A stretch of DNA of 64,000 nt, taken from positions 124,001 through 188,000 of the forward strand of contig JAOSKN010000002.1 of assembly GCA_027493525.1 (NCBI GenBank), written 5' to 3'. Numbering within the stretch: position 1 is the first letter of the stretch; every line of letters starts with the position of its first letter. The DNA comes from Planctomycetota bacterium (GTDB taxonomy: Bacteria; Planctomycetota; SZUA-567; H5-PLA8). Of the stretch, positions 29,025-39,277 are shown piece by piece. Under the pieces are notes generated by a model that ran no database searches, was not told the origin of the DNA, and worked only from the letters and a program-made list of their open reading frames with translations. The position numbers and the translations under genes are program-made.

Positions 29025-30487
29025 ATGTTCCAGGGATGGACGTTCGGCCAGAAAGTGGGCGCGGGCTTCGCCACGGTGGTGCTGCTCACTCTGCTCATTT
29101 CGGTGATCGCCGTATACGCGCTGCGCACGGTGGTCGAGAACAAAGACAAGGTGATCGACGTGAACGCGCGGAACCTCGCCGACACGCGGCAACTGGAGGC
29201 CCTGAATGGGGAAGTCTCGTCTCTCTCGAGGGGCTACTACCTGGCGAAGGAGGACCGGCGCCTGGCGGAGATCGAGGAGGTGCGCGCGCAGAAGCGCGCC
29301 TTGCTGAATCGCCTGAAGGCGAACCTGGGCTCCGAGGAGCAGGGGGCCCTGGCGCAGGTCGAGAGCGCCGACGCGGAGCTGCAGAAAGCGGTGGACGCGA
29401 CGATCGCGCTGAAGAAGGCCGACAAGCCGCTGGAGGACATCGTGACCGCGTTCAACGAAGAAGTTTCCGTGAAGCGGCGGCGCCTATCCCAACTGCTGGA
29501 GGACCTGGAAAGCCGCGAGGCGGCGCGCCTGGAGGAGGCGAAGAAGGCGGCGAGCGCGCTGGCCGCCGACTCGACGAATCTGGTGGTGGGGATCGCGGCG
29601 ACGGGTTTGCTCCTGGCCGTGGGGCTGGCGTATTTCCTGACCACGACGCTGACGCGGCAGATCGGCTCGGCGGTCCAGCACGTGCAGAGTTCGTCCGGGG
29701 AACTGCAGGCGGCGGCATCGCAGCAGGCCTCCGGGGCGAAGGAGCAGGCGACGGCGATGAACGAGATCACGACGACGATCAGCGAACTGATGGCGACCTC
29801 GCGGCAGATCGCGCAAAGTTCGCAGCGCGTGGCGCAGATCGCGGGGCAGACCGCGGAGGGCGCGCGCTCGGGGAACCTGACGGTGCAGCGGGCGCAGGAG
29901 TCGGTCTCGGGGATCCGGCGGCAGGTGGACCTGATCGTGAACCACATGCTGGACCTGGGCCGGAAGTCGCAGCAGATCGGGGGATCCTCGAGATCATCAA
30001 CGAGCTGGCCGAGCAGACGAACATCCTCTCGATCAACGCCTCGATCGAGGCGGCGGGCGCGGGGGAGGCGGGGAAGCGCTTCGGGGTGGTGGCCGACGAG
30101 ATCCGCAAGCTGGCCGACCGGGTGGCCGGCTCGACGAAGGAGATCCGCACGCTGATCGAGGAGATCCGCGCGGCGGTGAACACGACCGTGATGGCCACGG
30201 AAGGCGGCTCGAAGGCCGTGGACGCGGGGCTGGCGCAATTCAACGAAGTGGCCGCGTCGTTCAAGCGGATCGGGGACCAAGTAGGGACGACGACGGAGGC
30301 GGCGCAGGAAATCGAATTGAGCACCAAGCAGCAGTCCACGGCGGTGGAGCAGGTGAACCTGGCGATCTCCAACGCGGCCCAGGCCACGAAGGAGATGGAG
30401 GCGAGCGCGGTGCAGACGCTGCAGACGGCCGGGCAGTTGACGAGCCTGGCGCGGGACCTGACGCGGCTGATCCAGGCGAGCGCGTAG
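29025..30487 (+). CDS. Methyl-accepting chemotaxis protein, WspA-like; apparent frameshift
   Basis: The first membrane helix is at about residues 14-32, followed by a helical periplasmic domain of about 150 residues and a second helix near 188-208. The cytoplasmic coiled coil holds the signalling tip: [20 protein letters not shown] and [20 protein letters not shown]. The phrases [15 protein letters not shown] and [18 protein letters not shown] are, from memory, very like Pseudomonas WspA. The frame breaks at the G5 run 29979-29983; one more G restores [16 protein letters not shown]. The corrected length is about 487 residues. WspA clusters respond to surface contact; the stimulus here is unknown. 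Confidence 0.9.
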
Positions 30488-30490
30488 CCC

Positions 30491-32553
30491 ATGGCGAAGG
30501 ATCCGTACCGTTACTTCCGCGTCGAGGCGCGCGAACTGCTGGACGGCCTGACCCAGGGGCTCCTGGACCTGGAAAAAGGCGCGCACTCGAAGGAGCTGCT
30601 CACGCGGCTGCTGCGGCAGGCGCATACGCTGAAAGGCGCGGCGCGGGTGGTGAAGCTGACGAAACTCAGCGAACAGACGCACGCGCTGGAGGAACTCCTG
30701 GCGCCGTACCGCGAGGGGCAGCAGCCCGTGCCGGCGGAGCGGCTCGCGGAGATGCTGGACCTGCTAGACCGGTTTGCCGCGGGCCTTGCGGGCCTGCACG
30801 AGCCAGGGCCTGCGGCCGAGCCCGCCGCGGCTCCGGCGGAGCGCCCCCGCGGGCGCGCCGCGGCCGAAGAGACGTTCGAGACGGTGCGCGTGGACATCGA
30901 GGAGCTGGACCGGCTGCTCCAGGGCCTGGCCGAACTGGGCATCAACCTGGCCTCCCTGCAGCGCGCGGGCGCGCGCGTGACGCGGGCGCGGGGCTTGGCC
31001 GAGCGGTTGGCGGCGCAGCTCAGGGCGCCGGCCGAGCGGGCTGGAGGGGGCGGTCCGGGCCGGAACGCGCGGTGCTGGCGGCGGAAGAGCTGCGCGAGGC
31101 GCTCGCGCAACTCCAGGAAAACCTTGCCGGGGACGCGGAGCTCGCGCGGAGCGAACTGGTCCAGGCACGGGAACGGGCGCAACAACTGCGCCTGGCGCCG
31201 GTGGGTCACGTGTTCACGAACCTCGAACGCGCGGCGCGGGATGCGGGGGCGGCGCTGGGGAAGGCGGTGGTCTTCGAGGCGACGGGCGGCGCGACGCGGC
31301 TGGACGCGCACGTGCTGGCCTCGCTGCAGGGCGCGCTGTTGCAATTGGTGCGGAACGCGGTGGCGCACGGGATCGAGGCGCCGGCGGCGCGGCAGGCAAA
31401 GGGGAAGCCGCCGGCGGGCCGGATCCGGGTCGCGGTCGCGCAGCGCGGGAACCGGGTCTCGATCCGCTGCTCGGACGACGGGGCGGGGATCGATCTGGCG
31501 GCGGTGCGGGAGGCGGCGGTGGAGGCGGGCGCGGTGGAGGCGGAACGCGCGCCGGCGCTGAGCCTGGACGAGGTCGTGCAACTGCTGCTCAGGGGCGGCG
31601 TGACAACGGCGCTGCAGTCGACGGAGGTCTCGGGCCGGGGGATCGGGCTGGAGGTGGTTCGCGCGGCGGTGGCCGACTTGAAGGGCGAGGTCGCGGTCGA
31701 GACGGAGCCTGGGGCGGGGACGACGGTGGAACTGCGCGTGCCGATCCAGCTCGTCTCGCTGGCGGCGCTGCGGGTGGAGGTCGAGGGCCGGGTGGCGGCG
31801 CTTCCCCTTAGCGCGGTACGCAAGACGGTCCGGCTGGAACGGGAGCAGCTCATGCACGCGGCGGAGAAGATCGAACTGGTCTTCGAAGGGCAAAGCGTGC
31901 CGTACGCGCCGCTGGGCGCGCTGCTGGGGGCGCCGGGCGGCGTGGAGCCGCGCGCGGCGCTGCTGGTGGAAGCCCCCGCGGGCGTGGCGGCGCTGGGGGT
32001 GGACCGGCTGCTGGGTGCGGCGACGGTGGTGGTGCGGGCGCTTCCGGAGTTCGTGGGCGCCGACGCGGTGGTGGCCGGCGCGGCGCTGGATGCGGAGGGC
32101 CGGCCCGAGCTGGTGCTCGACGCGCCGGCGCTCGTGGAGGCCGCGCGGGCGGGGCGCGCGGCGGCGCCGCGCCCGGCGGCGGCGGCGCCTCCGCCGATCC
32201 TGGTGATCGACGACTCGCTGACCACGCGGATGCTCGAGCAGAGCATCCTGGAAGCGGCGGGCTTCGAAGTGGACCTGGCGGCGTCGGCGGAGGAGGGCCT
32301 GGAGCGCGCGCGCCAGCGCGCGTACGGCTTGTTCATCGTGGACGTGGAGATGCCGGGGATGAGCGGATTCGAATTCGTCGAGCTGGTCCGTTCGAGCGCG
32401 GACCTGCGGCACGTCCCGTGCATGCTCGTCACGTCGCGCTCCTCGCGCGAGGACCTGCAGCGGGGCAAGGACGCCGGGGCGCGGGCGTACATCGTGAAGA
32501 GCGAGTTCGACCAGGGCTACCTGCTGCGGACCATCCGCGAGCTGATCGGGTGA
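30491..32553 (+). CDS. CheA-type histidine kinase with C-terminal receiver (WspE-like); apparent frameshift
   Basis: The Hpt domain carries His45 in RQAHTLKGAARVVKLTK. After a linker come the kinase boxes (QLVRNAVAHGIEAPAARQAK, SIRCSDDGAGIDLAAVREAA, STEVSGRGIGLEVVRAAVAD), a CheW-like regulatory domain (RVEVEGRVAALPLSAVRKTV) and a receiver (ILVIDDSLTTRMLEQ, with the phospho-Asp in FIVDVEMPGMSG). The frame breaks at the G5 run 31046-31050; one more G gives RAGGGRSGPERAVLAAEELR. The corrected length is about 687 residues. A CheA fused to a receiver is the WspE layout. It would phosphorylate CheB and the hybrid kinases downstream. Confidence 0.92.
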
Positions 32554-32556
32554 ACG

Positions 32557-33615
32557 ATGCCGAGGATCCGCGTGCTTATCGCCGAGGACTCCGTCACGAT
32601 CCGCAAATGGCTCGTGGAGGCGCTCTCGCGGGAGCCCGACCTGGAGGTGGTCGGGGAGGCCGAGGACGGGCGGCGCGCGATCGAGCTTTGCCAGAGCCTG
32701 CGCCCGGACGTGGTGACGATGGACATGATGATGCCGGTGATGACGGGGCTGGCGGCGACAGAGTACATCATGGCGTACTGCCCGACGCCGATCCTGATCG
32801 TCTCGGCCTCGACGAACCGCGGCGAGCTGTTCCGCACCTACGACGCGCTGGCGGCGGGAGCGGTGGACGTGATCGAGAAGCCGCAGGCGGAGGACGCGGA
32901 GGACGCCTGGGTCCGGCGTTGCGCCGCGGCGCTGCGGGTGGTTTCGCGGATCAAGGTGATCACGCATCCGCGCGCGCGGCTGGGCCTGGCGAAGACCCGG
33001 CCCAGCACGGCATGGGACCAGCCCGAGGCCGCGCGGGAAGCCCCGCGCCAGGTGGTGGCGCTCGGGGCCTCCACGGGCGGGCCGGGCGCGCTGGCGGGGA
33101 TCCTGGGCGCGCTGCCGAAGGACTTCGCGCTGCCGATCCTGCTGGTCATCCACATCGGGCGGTCTTTCGCGGGTTCCTTCGCGGAATGGTTGGACGCGCA
33201 GACCGCGTTGAACGTGCGCTATGCGGAGGACGGGGAGAGTCTGCCGGACGGAGGGACGGTGCTGATGGCGCCTCCGGAGCGGCATCTCGTGGCGGGGAAG
33301 CATCGGGTGCACCTGAGCGACGCGCCAGAGCGGCATTCGTGCCGGCCTTCGGTGGACGTGCTCTTCGAGTCGGTGGCCCGGGAATACGGGGCCCGCGCGG
33401 CGGGGTTCCTGCTGACGGGGATGGGCCGGGACGGGGCGGCGGGCCTGCTGGCGCTGCGGCGGGCCGGGGCGGCGACCTTTGCTCAGGACGAGGCGAGCTG
33501 CGTGGTCTTTGGGATGCCGCGCGAGGCGATTCAACTCGGCGCGGCCGAGCGGGTGCTGCCGCTGGACCGGATGCCGGCAGCGCTGCTGCAATTGGCGGGG
33601 GAGGCGCGCGGATGA
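32557..33615 (+). CDS. cheB: Chemotaxis response regulator / protein-glutamate methylesterase (CheB, WspF-like)
   Basis: The receiver domain has the acidic pocket at EDS (10-12) and phospho-Asp56 in TMDMMMPVMTG. The methylesterase triad is Ser172 in GASTGGPGA, His199 in VIHIGRSFAGSF and Asp292 in TGMGRDGAAG. It removes methyl groups (and deamidates) on the receptor, opposing CheR, and is activated by CheA phosphorylation. The 352-residue length is standard. It starts three bases after cheA and overlaps the next gene by four bases. Confidence 0.95.
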   Translation: MPRIRVLIAEDSVTIRKWLVEALSREPDLEVVGEAEDGRRAIELCQSLRPDVVTMDMMMPVMTGLAATEYIMAYCPTPILIVSASTNRGELFRTYDALAAGAVDVIEKPQAEDAEDAWVRRCAAALRVVSRIKVITHPRARLGLAKTRPSTAWDQPEAAREAPRQVVALGASTGGPGALAGILGALPKDFALPILLVIHIGRSFAGSFAEWLDAQTALNVRYAEDGESLPDGGTVLMAPPERHLVAGKHRVHLSDAPERHSCRPSVDVLFESVAREYGARAAGFLLTGMGRDGAAGLLALRRAGAATFAQDEASCVVFGMPREAIQLGAAERVLPLDRMPAALLQLAGEARG

Positions 33616-35582
33616 GCCCCACCGTGCTGATCGTGGACGACAGCCTCACCGTCCGCATGGACCTGGACGAGGCCTTCCGCGAAGCGGGTTTCGGGACGTC
33701 CCAGTGCGCGACGCTGGCGGCGGCTCGCGACGCGCTGGGAAAAACGGTCTTCTCGCTGCTGGTGCTGGACGTGCTGCTTCCGGACGGCGACGGCGTGGAC
33801 CTGCTGAAGGAACTGCGGCAGGGGCCCGCGACGGCGGGGCTGCCGGTGCTGATGCTGACGAGCGAGACGGAGGTGCGCGACCGGGTCCGCGGGCTCAGCT
33901 CGGGCGCGAACGAGTACGTCGGGAAGCCTTACGATACCGCGCACGTATTGGCGCGGGCGCGTGAACTGGTGCGGCGGAGCGAGGCCGAAGAGGAAGGCGG
34001 CGACGACGCATCGGTGCTGATTATCGACGACAGCGAGACCTTCCGGGAGAGCCTGAAGGCGGCGCTGGAAGCGGCTGCGTACCGCGTCTACACGGCCGGC
34101 AGCGGCGAGGAAGGGCTGCGCCGGGCAGCCGACCTGCGCCCGGCGATGATCGTGGTGGACGGCGTGATGCCGGGGATCGACGGTGCGACGGTGATCCGGC
34201 GGATCCGCTCGGACGTGGGCCTGCGGCACACGCCGTGCCTGTTGCTGACGGCCTCGGAAGGGCGCGACCGCGAGGTCCTCGCGTTGGAAGCGGGAGCCGA
34301 CGCCTACGTGCGCAAGGAAGCGGACCTGGAGCTGATCCTTGCGCGGGTCGCCGCGCTTCGGCGCAGCTCGCGGGACACGCTGGCCTTCGGGCACCGCGCG
34401 GGAATCCTGGGACCCAAGCGCATTCTGGCGGTGGACGACAGTTTCACCTACCTTCAGGAATTAGCGGCCCAATTGGATCAGGAGGGCTACGACACGGTCC
34501 TGGCGCGGTCGGGGCAGGAGGCGCTGGACCTGCTGGCGGTGCAGCCGGTGGACTGCATCCTGCTGGACCTGCTGATGCCGGAGATGAGCGGGGAGGAGAC
34601 ATGCCGGCGGATCAAGAGTTCGCCGGCCTGGCGCGACATTCCGCTGATCATCCTCACCGCGCTGGACGAGAACGCGGCGATGATCCAGGGGATCAACGCG
34701 GGCGCCGACGACTACATCACCAAGTCGGGCGAGTTCGAGGTGCTGAAGGCGCGGGTGCGCGCGCAACTGCGGCGCAAGCAGTTCGAGGACGAGAACCGGC
34801 GGATCCGCGAGCAGCTTCTGAAGAAGGAACTGGAAGCGGCCGAGGCGCGGGCGTCGCGCGAACTGGCGGAGACGCGCGCGCGGCTCCTTGCGGACCTGCA
34901 GCACAAGAACCAGGAGCTGGAGTCGTTCAGCTACTCGGTCTCGCACGACCTGCGCGCGCCTTTGCGTGCCATCGCGGGGTTCAGTTCGGCGCTGCGGGAC
35001 GACTACGCCGATAAGCTGGGCGACGAGGCGCGGCATTTCCTGAGGCGGATCTGCGACGCGACCGAACGGATGTCGGAGCTGATCGACGCGCTGCTGGAGC
35101 TGTCGCGGGTCTCGCGGCGTGAAATGAACCTGGAGCGGGTGGACCTGACGCGCTTGGCGCAGTCGATCGTGAGCGAACTTCAGGTCGCGGAACCGGAGCG
35201 CCGGGTCGAAGTGGAGATCGAAGAAGGCCTGACGGCGACCGCGGACCTTTTGCTGCTGCGGGCGGCCCTGACGAACCTCTTCGCCAACGCCTGGAAGTAC
35301 ACGTCCAAGCGCGAGGTGGCGCAGGTGCGCTTCGGGCGGCTCCAGACCGAGAAGGGTCCTGCCTACCGCGTGCAGGACAACGGGGCGGGCTTCGACATGG
35401 CGTACGCGCACAAGCTCTTTGGGGCCTTCCAGCGGCTTCATGCGGACAGCGAGTTCAAGGGCACGGGCGTCGGGCTGGCGACGGTCCAGCGGATCGTGCG
35501 GCGGCACGGCGGGGAGGTCTGGGCGGAGGGGCGTGTCGACCATGGCGCGTCCATCTACTTTGTGCTGCCCGAAGGTCCTTAA
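33612..35582 (+). CDS. Hybrid histidine kinase with three N-terminal receiver domains
   Basis: The 656-residue protein has three receivers in a row. Their phospho-Asp residues are Asp53 (LLVLDVLLPDGDG), Asp183 (MIVVDGVMPGIDG) and Asp319 (CILLDLLMPEMSG). A coiled coil (about 385-435) precedes the HisKA domain with His445 in SYSVSHDLRAPLRAI, followed by N and G boxes (NLFANAWKYTSK, VQDNGAGFDMAYAHKLFGAF, GTGVGLATVQRIV). The H-box is of the phytochrome-like kinase type. It occupies the place of wspR, the GGDEF response regulator of the Wsp system. It probably takes phosphate from CheA and sets its own kinase output. The ATG overlaps the cheB stop. Confidence 0.93.
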   Translation: MSPTVLIVDDSLTVRMDLDEAFREAGFGTSQCATLAAARDALGKTVFSLLVLDVLLPDGDGVDLLKELRQGPATAGLPVLMLTSETEVRDRVRGLSSGANEYVGKPYDTAHVLARARELVRRSEAEEEGGDDASVLIIDDSETFRESLKAALEAAAYRVYTAGSGEEGLRRAADLRPAMIVVDGVMPGIDGATVIRRIRSDVGLRHTPCLLLTASEGRDREVLALEAGADAYVRKEADLELILARVAALRRSSRDTLAFGHRAGILGPKRILAVDDSFTYLQELAAQLDQEGYDTVLARSGQEALDLLAVQPVDCILLDLLMPEMSGEETCRRIKSSPAWRDIPLIILTALDENAAMIQGINAGADDYITKSGEFEVLKARVRAQLRRKQFEDENRRIREQLLKKELEAAEARASRELAETRARLLADLQHKNQELESFSYSVSHDLRAPLRAIAGFSSALRDDYADKLGDEARHFLRRICDATERMSELIDALLELSRVSRREMNLERVDLTRLAQSIVSELQVAEPERRVEVEIEEGLTATADLLLLRAALTNLFANAWKYTSKREVAQVRFGRLQTEKGPAYRVQDNGAGFDMAYAHKLFGAFQRLHADSEFKGTGVGLATVQRIVRRHGGEVWAEGRVDHGASIYFVLPEGP

Positions 35583-35660
35583 GAAGACTGGCGACGCGAG
35601 GCGACAACTGGGTTTGCACCGGCTCAAGCGGAACGAGCCGCCGCCTGCGAGGTCAAGAGC

Positions 35661-37267
35661 ATGGGAAAACCACTGCGGCTGGTGATCGTTGAAGACAACG
35701 ACGCGGACGTCGAGTTGCTGCTGCGCGAACTTCGCCGCGGCGGCTTCGAGCTGACGCATAAGCGCGTGCAGACGGCGGACGAGCTGCACGCGGCGCTGAA
35801 CGAGGCGTGCGACCTGGTGATTTCGGACTACTCGATGCCGTCCTTCGGCGCCCCGGCGGCATTGGAGGTGGTGCGCGAGCGGAAGATCGACGTGCCGTTC
35901 ATCGTGGTCTCGGGGAGCATCGGCGAGGATCGCGCGGTGGGCATCCTCAAGGCGGGCGCCCACGATTTCATCACCAAGGAAAACCTGGCCCGGCTGCTGC
36001 CGGCGATCGCGCGGGAACTGGGGACGCGGCGGAGCGCGAGGCGCGGCGGGCCGCGGAGGAGTCGCTGCGGCTGACGGAGGAGCAGTTGCGGCAGTCGCAG
36101 AAACTCGAGGCGGTGGGGCAACTGGCCGGCGGGGTGGCCCACGATTTCAACAATCTGCTCACGATCATCAACGGGCGCTGCCAGCTCGCCCTGGCGCGGA
36201 TGCCGCCGGCCGATCCCGCGCGCAAGGAATTGGAAATCGTCCTGCAGACCGGGGAACGCGCGGTCTCGCTGACGCGGCAGCTTCTGGCGTTCAGCCGGAA
36301 GCAGATGCTGGATCCCAAGGTGCTGAACCTGAACGACTTGGTTCAGCACCTGCAGCAGATGCTGGTGCGGCTGCTGGGCGAGGACGTCGAGCTGCGCACG
36401 AAGCTGGCTCCCGACCTGTGGGCGGCCAAAGTCGACCCCAGCCAAGTCGATCAGATCGTGATGAACCTGGCGGTCAACGCGCGCGACGCCATGCCGCACG
36501 GAGGCGGACTGGTCATCGAGACGCAGAACACGGTGCTGGACGAGGCGTACGCGTCGAAGCATCCGGCGGTCAAGCCGGGCGAGTACGTGATGCTCTCGGT
36601 GAGCGATACGGGCTGCGGGATGGACGAGGAGACCAAGGCGCGGATCTTCGAGCCGTTCTTCACAACCAAGGAGATGGGCCGCGGCACGGGGTTGGGCCTT
36701 TCCACGGTCTATGGGATCGTGAAGCAGAGCAGCGGGCACATCTGGGTCTACAGCGTCCCGGGCCAGGGCACGGTCTTCAAGATTTACCTGCCCCGCGCGC
36801 GCGGCGAGAAGGTGGAAGCCGAGAGCTCCGAAGAGGCGCGGCTCAAGTCGGTCGCCGGCGCGGAAACGATCATGGTCGTGGAGGACGAGGACGAAATCCG
36901 CGAACTGCTGAATCAGGTCCTCGCGTCCCACGGCTACAAGGTGCTGCTGGCCGAGAACGGGCTCAAGGCGCTGGACCTCGCGGCCGCGCACTCCGGGGAG
37001 ATCCACCTGCTGCTGGCTGACGTGGTGATGCCGAAGCTGAGCGGGCGCGAGCTGGCGGACCGCTTCATGCTTACGCGCCCGGGCACGCGCCTGCTGTTCA
37101 TGTCCGGGTTCACCGACGACGCGCTGGCGAACCGCGGGGTGCTGGGCGAGGACGCCGCGTTTCTGGAGAAGCCGTTTTCGATCGACCTTCTGGCGCTCAA
37201 GGTTCGGCAGGTCCTGGACGCGGGGAAGCCCGATGCGCCGCAGGAGCCCCCCTCATCGGCAACATGA
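35661..37267 (+). CDS. Hybrid kinase: receiver - HisKA/ATPase - receiver; apparent frameshift
   Basis: The N-terminal receiver has phospho-Asp56 ([13 protein letters not shown]). A short coiled coil leads to the H-box with His161 ([20 protein letters not shown]), a full ATPase ([54 protein letters not shown]) and a C-terminal receiver ([17 protein letters not shown], Asp in [13 protein letters not shown]). The frame breaks at the G4 run 36020-36023; one more G gives [20 protein letters not shown]. The corrected length is about 535 residues. There is no membrane segment, so input must come by phosphotransfer. It follows the triple-receiver kinase after 78 bases. Confidence 0.9.
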
Positions 37268-37467
37268 GCCGGCACGATTCGACATGGCTTAGGGTGGAGC
37301 AAGGCGCTATAAGATGCGTGCAAACCCAGGAATCGAGGATGTCGGTTGAGCGTGGCGGTCAGAACCTGTTCCGCGAGCGCCACCCGGAACACGCGCCGAA
37401 TGCCTCGCGCGTCGAGCGCAACCTGTACCTGCGCCGCACGTTCAGGTTCCAAGCCCCGGGATGGTAA
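37264..37467 (+). CDS. Doubtful small ORF in the gap before the yfiR-like gene
   Basis: The ATG at 37264 overlaps the preceding stop (ATGA) and opens 67 codons, ending just before the yfiR-like gene. The product is very basic (for example RVERNLYLRRTFRFQAPGW) and resembles no family I know. Codon use is weak. It may be chance, or the gap may be a decayed repeat. It is listed because the start overlap is the pattern of the whole operon. Confidence 0.2.
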   Translation: MSRHDSTWLRVEQGAIRCVQTQESRMSVERGGQNLFRERHPEHAPNASRVERNLYLRRTFRFQAPGW

Positions 37468-37473
37468 GCATGA

Positions 37474-37824
37474 ATGGAGTCCATGCGCGCCTCTCGCCTG
37501 ATCCTGCTCTTGTGCGCGCTGGGGTTGGGAGGTTCCCGCCTCCATGCGCTGAAGGCGCCCGAGTACGACCTGAAGGCGGCCTTTCTGTACAAGTTTTTCC
37601 CGTTCGTGCAATGGCCGGGCAACGCGTTCGCCGGGGCGGATGCGCCCACGCTGGCGGTCGGCAAAGGACAGGAGTTCGCGGATGGCGGAGGAATGGCTCG
37701 CTTCGTGGTGCGTGACAAGAAGGTCTCGTTCGAGATCGATCCGGAGGCGGCGCGGAAGTCGAGCCTGAAGATCGCGTCGCAACTCCTGAGCCTGGCGCGC
37801 ATCGTAGGCCGGAAGGGCGAATGA
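37474..37824 (+). CDS. YfiR-like (DUF4154) periplasmic protein, internally shortened
   Basis: After a signal peptide (RLILLLCALGLGGSRLHA) comes EYDLKAAFLYKFFPFVQWP, the typical start of the YfiR family, and at the end GGMARFVVRDKKVSFEIDPE, then SSLKIASQLLSLARIV, its typical finish. The region between (WPGNAFAGADAPTLAVGKGQ) is only about 20 residues, whereas family members have roughly 70-80 there. YfiR restrains the CHASE8 sensor YfiN from the periplasm. Here too the next gene, overlapping by four bases, encodes a CHASE8-like sensor. It may be a minimal functional variant or a product of deletion. The ATG at 37483 is an alternative start. Confidence 0.7.
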   Translation: MESMRASRLILLLCALGLGGSRLHALKAPEYDLKAAFLYKFFPFVQWPGNAFAGADAPTLAVGKGQEFADGGGMARFVVRDKKVSFEIDPEAARKSSLKIASQLLSLARIVGRKGE

Positions 37825-39263
37825 GGATGCGCTTTCGCGACCTGCGCATCAAATGGAAGCTGCCGCTGACGGCGATGGCCATCAGCCTGATGGTGCTGTT
37901 GGCCGCGGGCGGCCTGCTGTTCGCGCACGAGTATTCGGCGGTGCGCGAGGCGATGGAGCGGGACCTCGCGGCCATCGGACAAGTGCTGGCGGCGAACAGC
38001 ACCGCGGCGCTCTCCTTCGAGGATCCGCAGGCGGGCGAAGAGACGCTGCGGGCGCTGGCGGCCAAGGCGGCCGTCGAGGCGGCCTGCCTCTACGACGCCG
38101 ACGGGCGGCTCTTCGCGACCTATGTGCGGGATGGGAACCTGGCTGCCCCGCCCGAGCGCCCGGCCGCGGACGGTTTCGAGGCCGGCGCGGAGAGCCTTTC
38201 GTTCTTTGGCCCGGTGCTGCTGCGGGGCCGCCGGATCGGGACGATCCATCTGCGCTCGGACTTTTCGCAGCTCGACGGCTGGCTGAGCGCGTACGCCAAG
38301 GTCTGCGCGGGGATCCTGGCGCTGACGGGGGTGCTGGCCTTTGCGCTCACGTCGATCCTTCAGCGCCCGCTGCTGGCCCCGATCGAGGAACTGACCGAGA
38401 CGGCGCGGCGGGTCTCGGAGGAGAAGGACTACGCGCTGCGCGGCAGGAAGCGCGGCGAGGACGAACTGGGCTTCCTGATCGACCGGTTCAACGAGATGCT
38501 GGCGGCGATCCAGAGTCGCGACGCGGAGCTGGTGCGCGCGCGGGAGGAACTGGAGGAGCGGGTCGAGGCGCGAACGCGGGACCTGAAGGAGGCGAACAAG
38601 GAACTCGAGGCCTTCTCCTATTCCGTCGCGCACGACCTGCGCGCGCCGCTGCGCAGCATCGACGGCTTCAGCATGGTGCTGCTGGAGGATTACAGCGACA
38701 AGCTCGACGAAACGGGCCGCGGACATCTGGACCGGGTGCGCATGGCCACGCAGCGCATGGCGCAGCTCCTGGACGACATGCTGAACCTTTCGAGGGTGAC
38801 GCGGCGCGACTTGAAGCCGACGGGCGTGGACATGAGCCGGATGGCGGAAGAGGTCTTCGAGGACCTGCGGGTGCGCGAACCGCAGCGACAGGTGGAGGCC
38901 GTGGTCGCGCCGGAGTTGCGCGTGGAGGCGGATCCGGGCCTGCTGCGGATCGCCCTGGAAAACCTGATCGGCAACGCATGGAAATTCACGGGCAAGAGCG
39001 CCGCCCCGCGCATTGAGCTGGGTATAATGAACGACAACGGCCGGCCGACCTTCTACGTAAAGGACAACGGGGCGGGATTCGACATGGCCTACGCCAAGAA
39101 GCTGTTCGGGGTCTTTCAGCGCCTGCACGCGGCGACCGAGTTCCCCGGGACGGGCGTGGGCCTGGCCACGGTGCAGCGGATCGTCAACCGGCACGGAGGT
39201 CGGATCTGGGCGGAGGCCGAGCCGGGGAAAGGCGCTTCTTTCTACTTCACGCTGAAAGATTGA
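37821..39263 (+). CDS. Membrane sensor histidine kinase with CHASE8-like domain and HAMP
   Basis: The first membrane helix spans about residues 14-36. The periplasmic domain matches CHASE8 by eye (IGQVLAANSTAALSFEDPQA, then EAACLYDADGRLFATYVRDG). The second helix is near 157-180, followed by HAMP (RPLLAPIEELTETARRVSEE). The kinase has its H-box in SYSVAHDLRAPLRSIDGFSM and the ATPase motifs NLIGNAWKFTGK, VKDNGAGFDMAYAKKLFGVF and GTGVGLATVQRIV. YfiN has the same CHASE8-HAMP front but ends in GGDEF; here a kinase replaces it. It is translationally coupled to the yfiR-like gene and followed by a response regulator, its probable partner. Confidence 0.9.
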   Translation: MRMRFRDLRIKWKLPLTAMAISLMVLLAAGGLLFAHEYSAVREAMERDLAAIGQVLAANSTAALSFEDPQAGEETLRALAAKAAVEAACLYDADGRLFATYVRDGNLAAPPERPAADGFEAGAESLSFFGPVLLRGRRIGTIHLRSDFSQLDGWLSAYAKVCAGILALTGVLAFALTSILQRPLLAPIEELTETARRVSEEKDYALRGRKRGEDELGFLIDRFNEMLAAIQSRDAELVRAREELEERVEARTRDLKEANKELEAFSYSVAHDLRAPLRSIDGFSMVLLEDYSDKLDETGRGHLDRVRMATQRMAQLLDDMLNLSRVTRRDLKPTGVDMSRMAEEVFEDLRVREPQRQVEAVVAPELRVEADPGLLRIALENLIGNAWKFTGKSAAPRIELGIMNDNGRPTFYVKDNGAGFDMAYAKKLFGVFQRLHAATEFPGTGVGLATVQRIVNRHGGRIWAEAEPGKGASFYFTLKD

Positions 39264-39277
39264 ACAGGAGCATCGCC

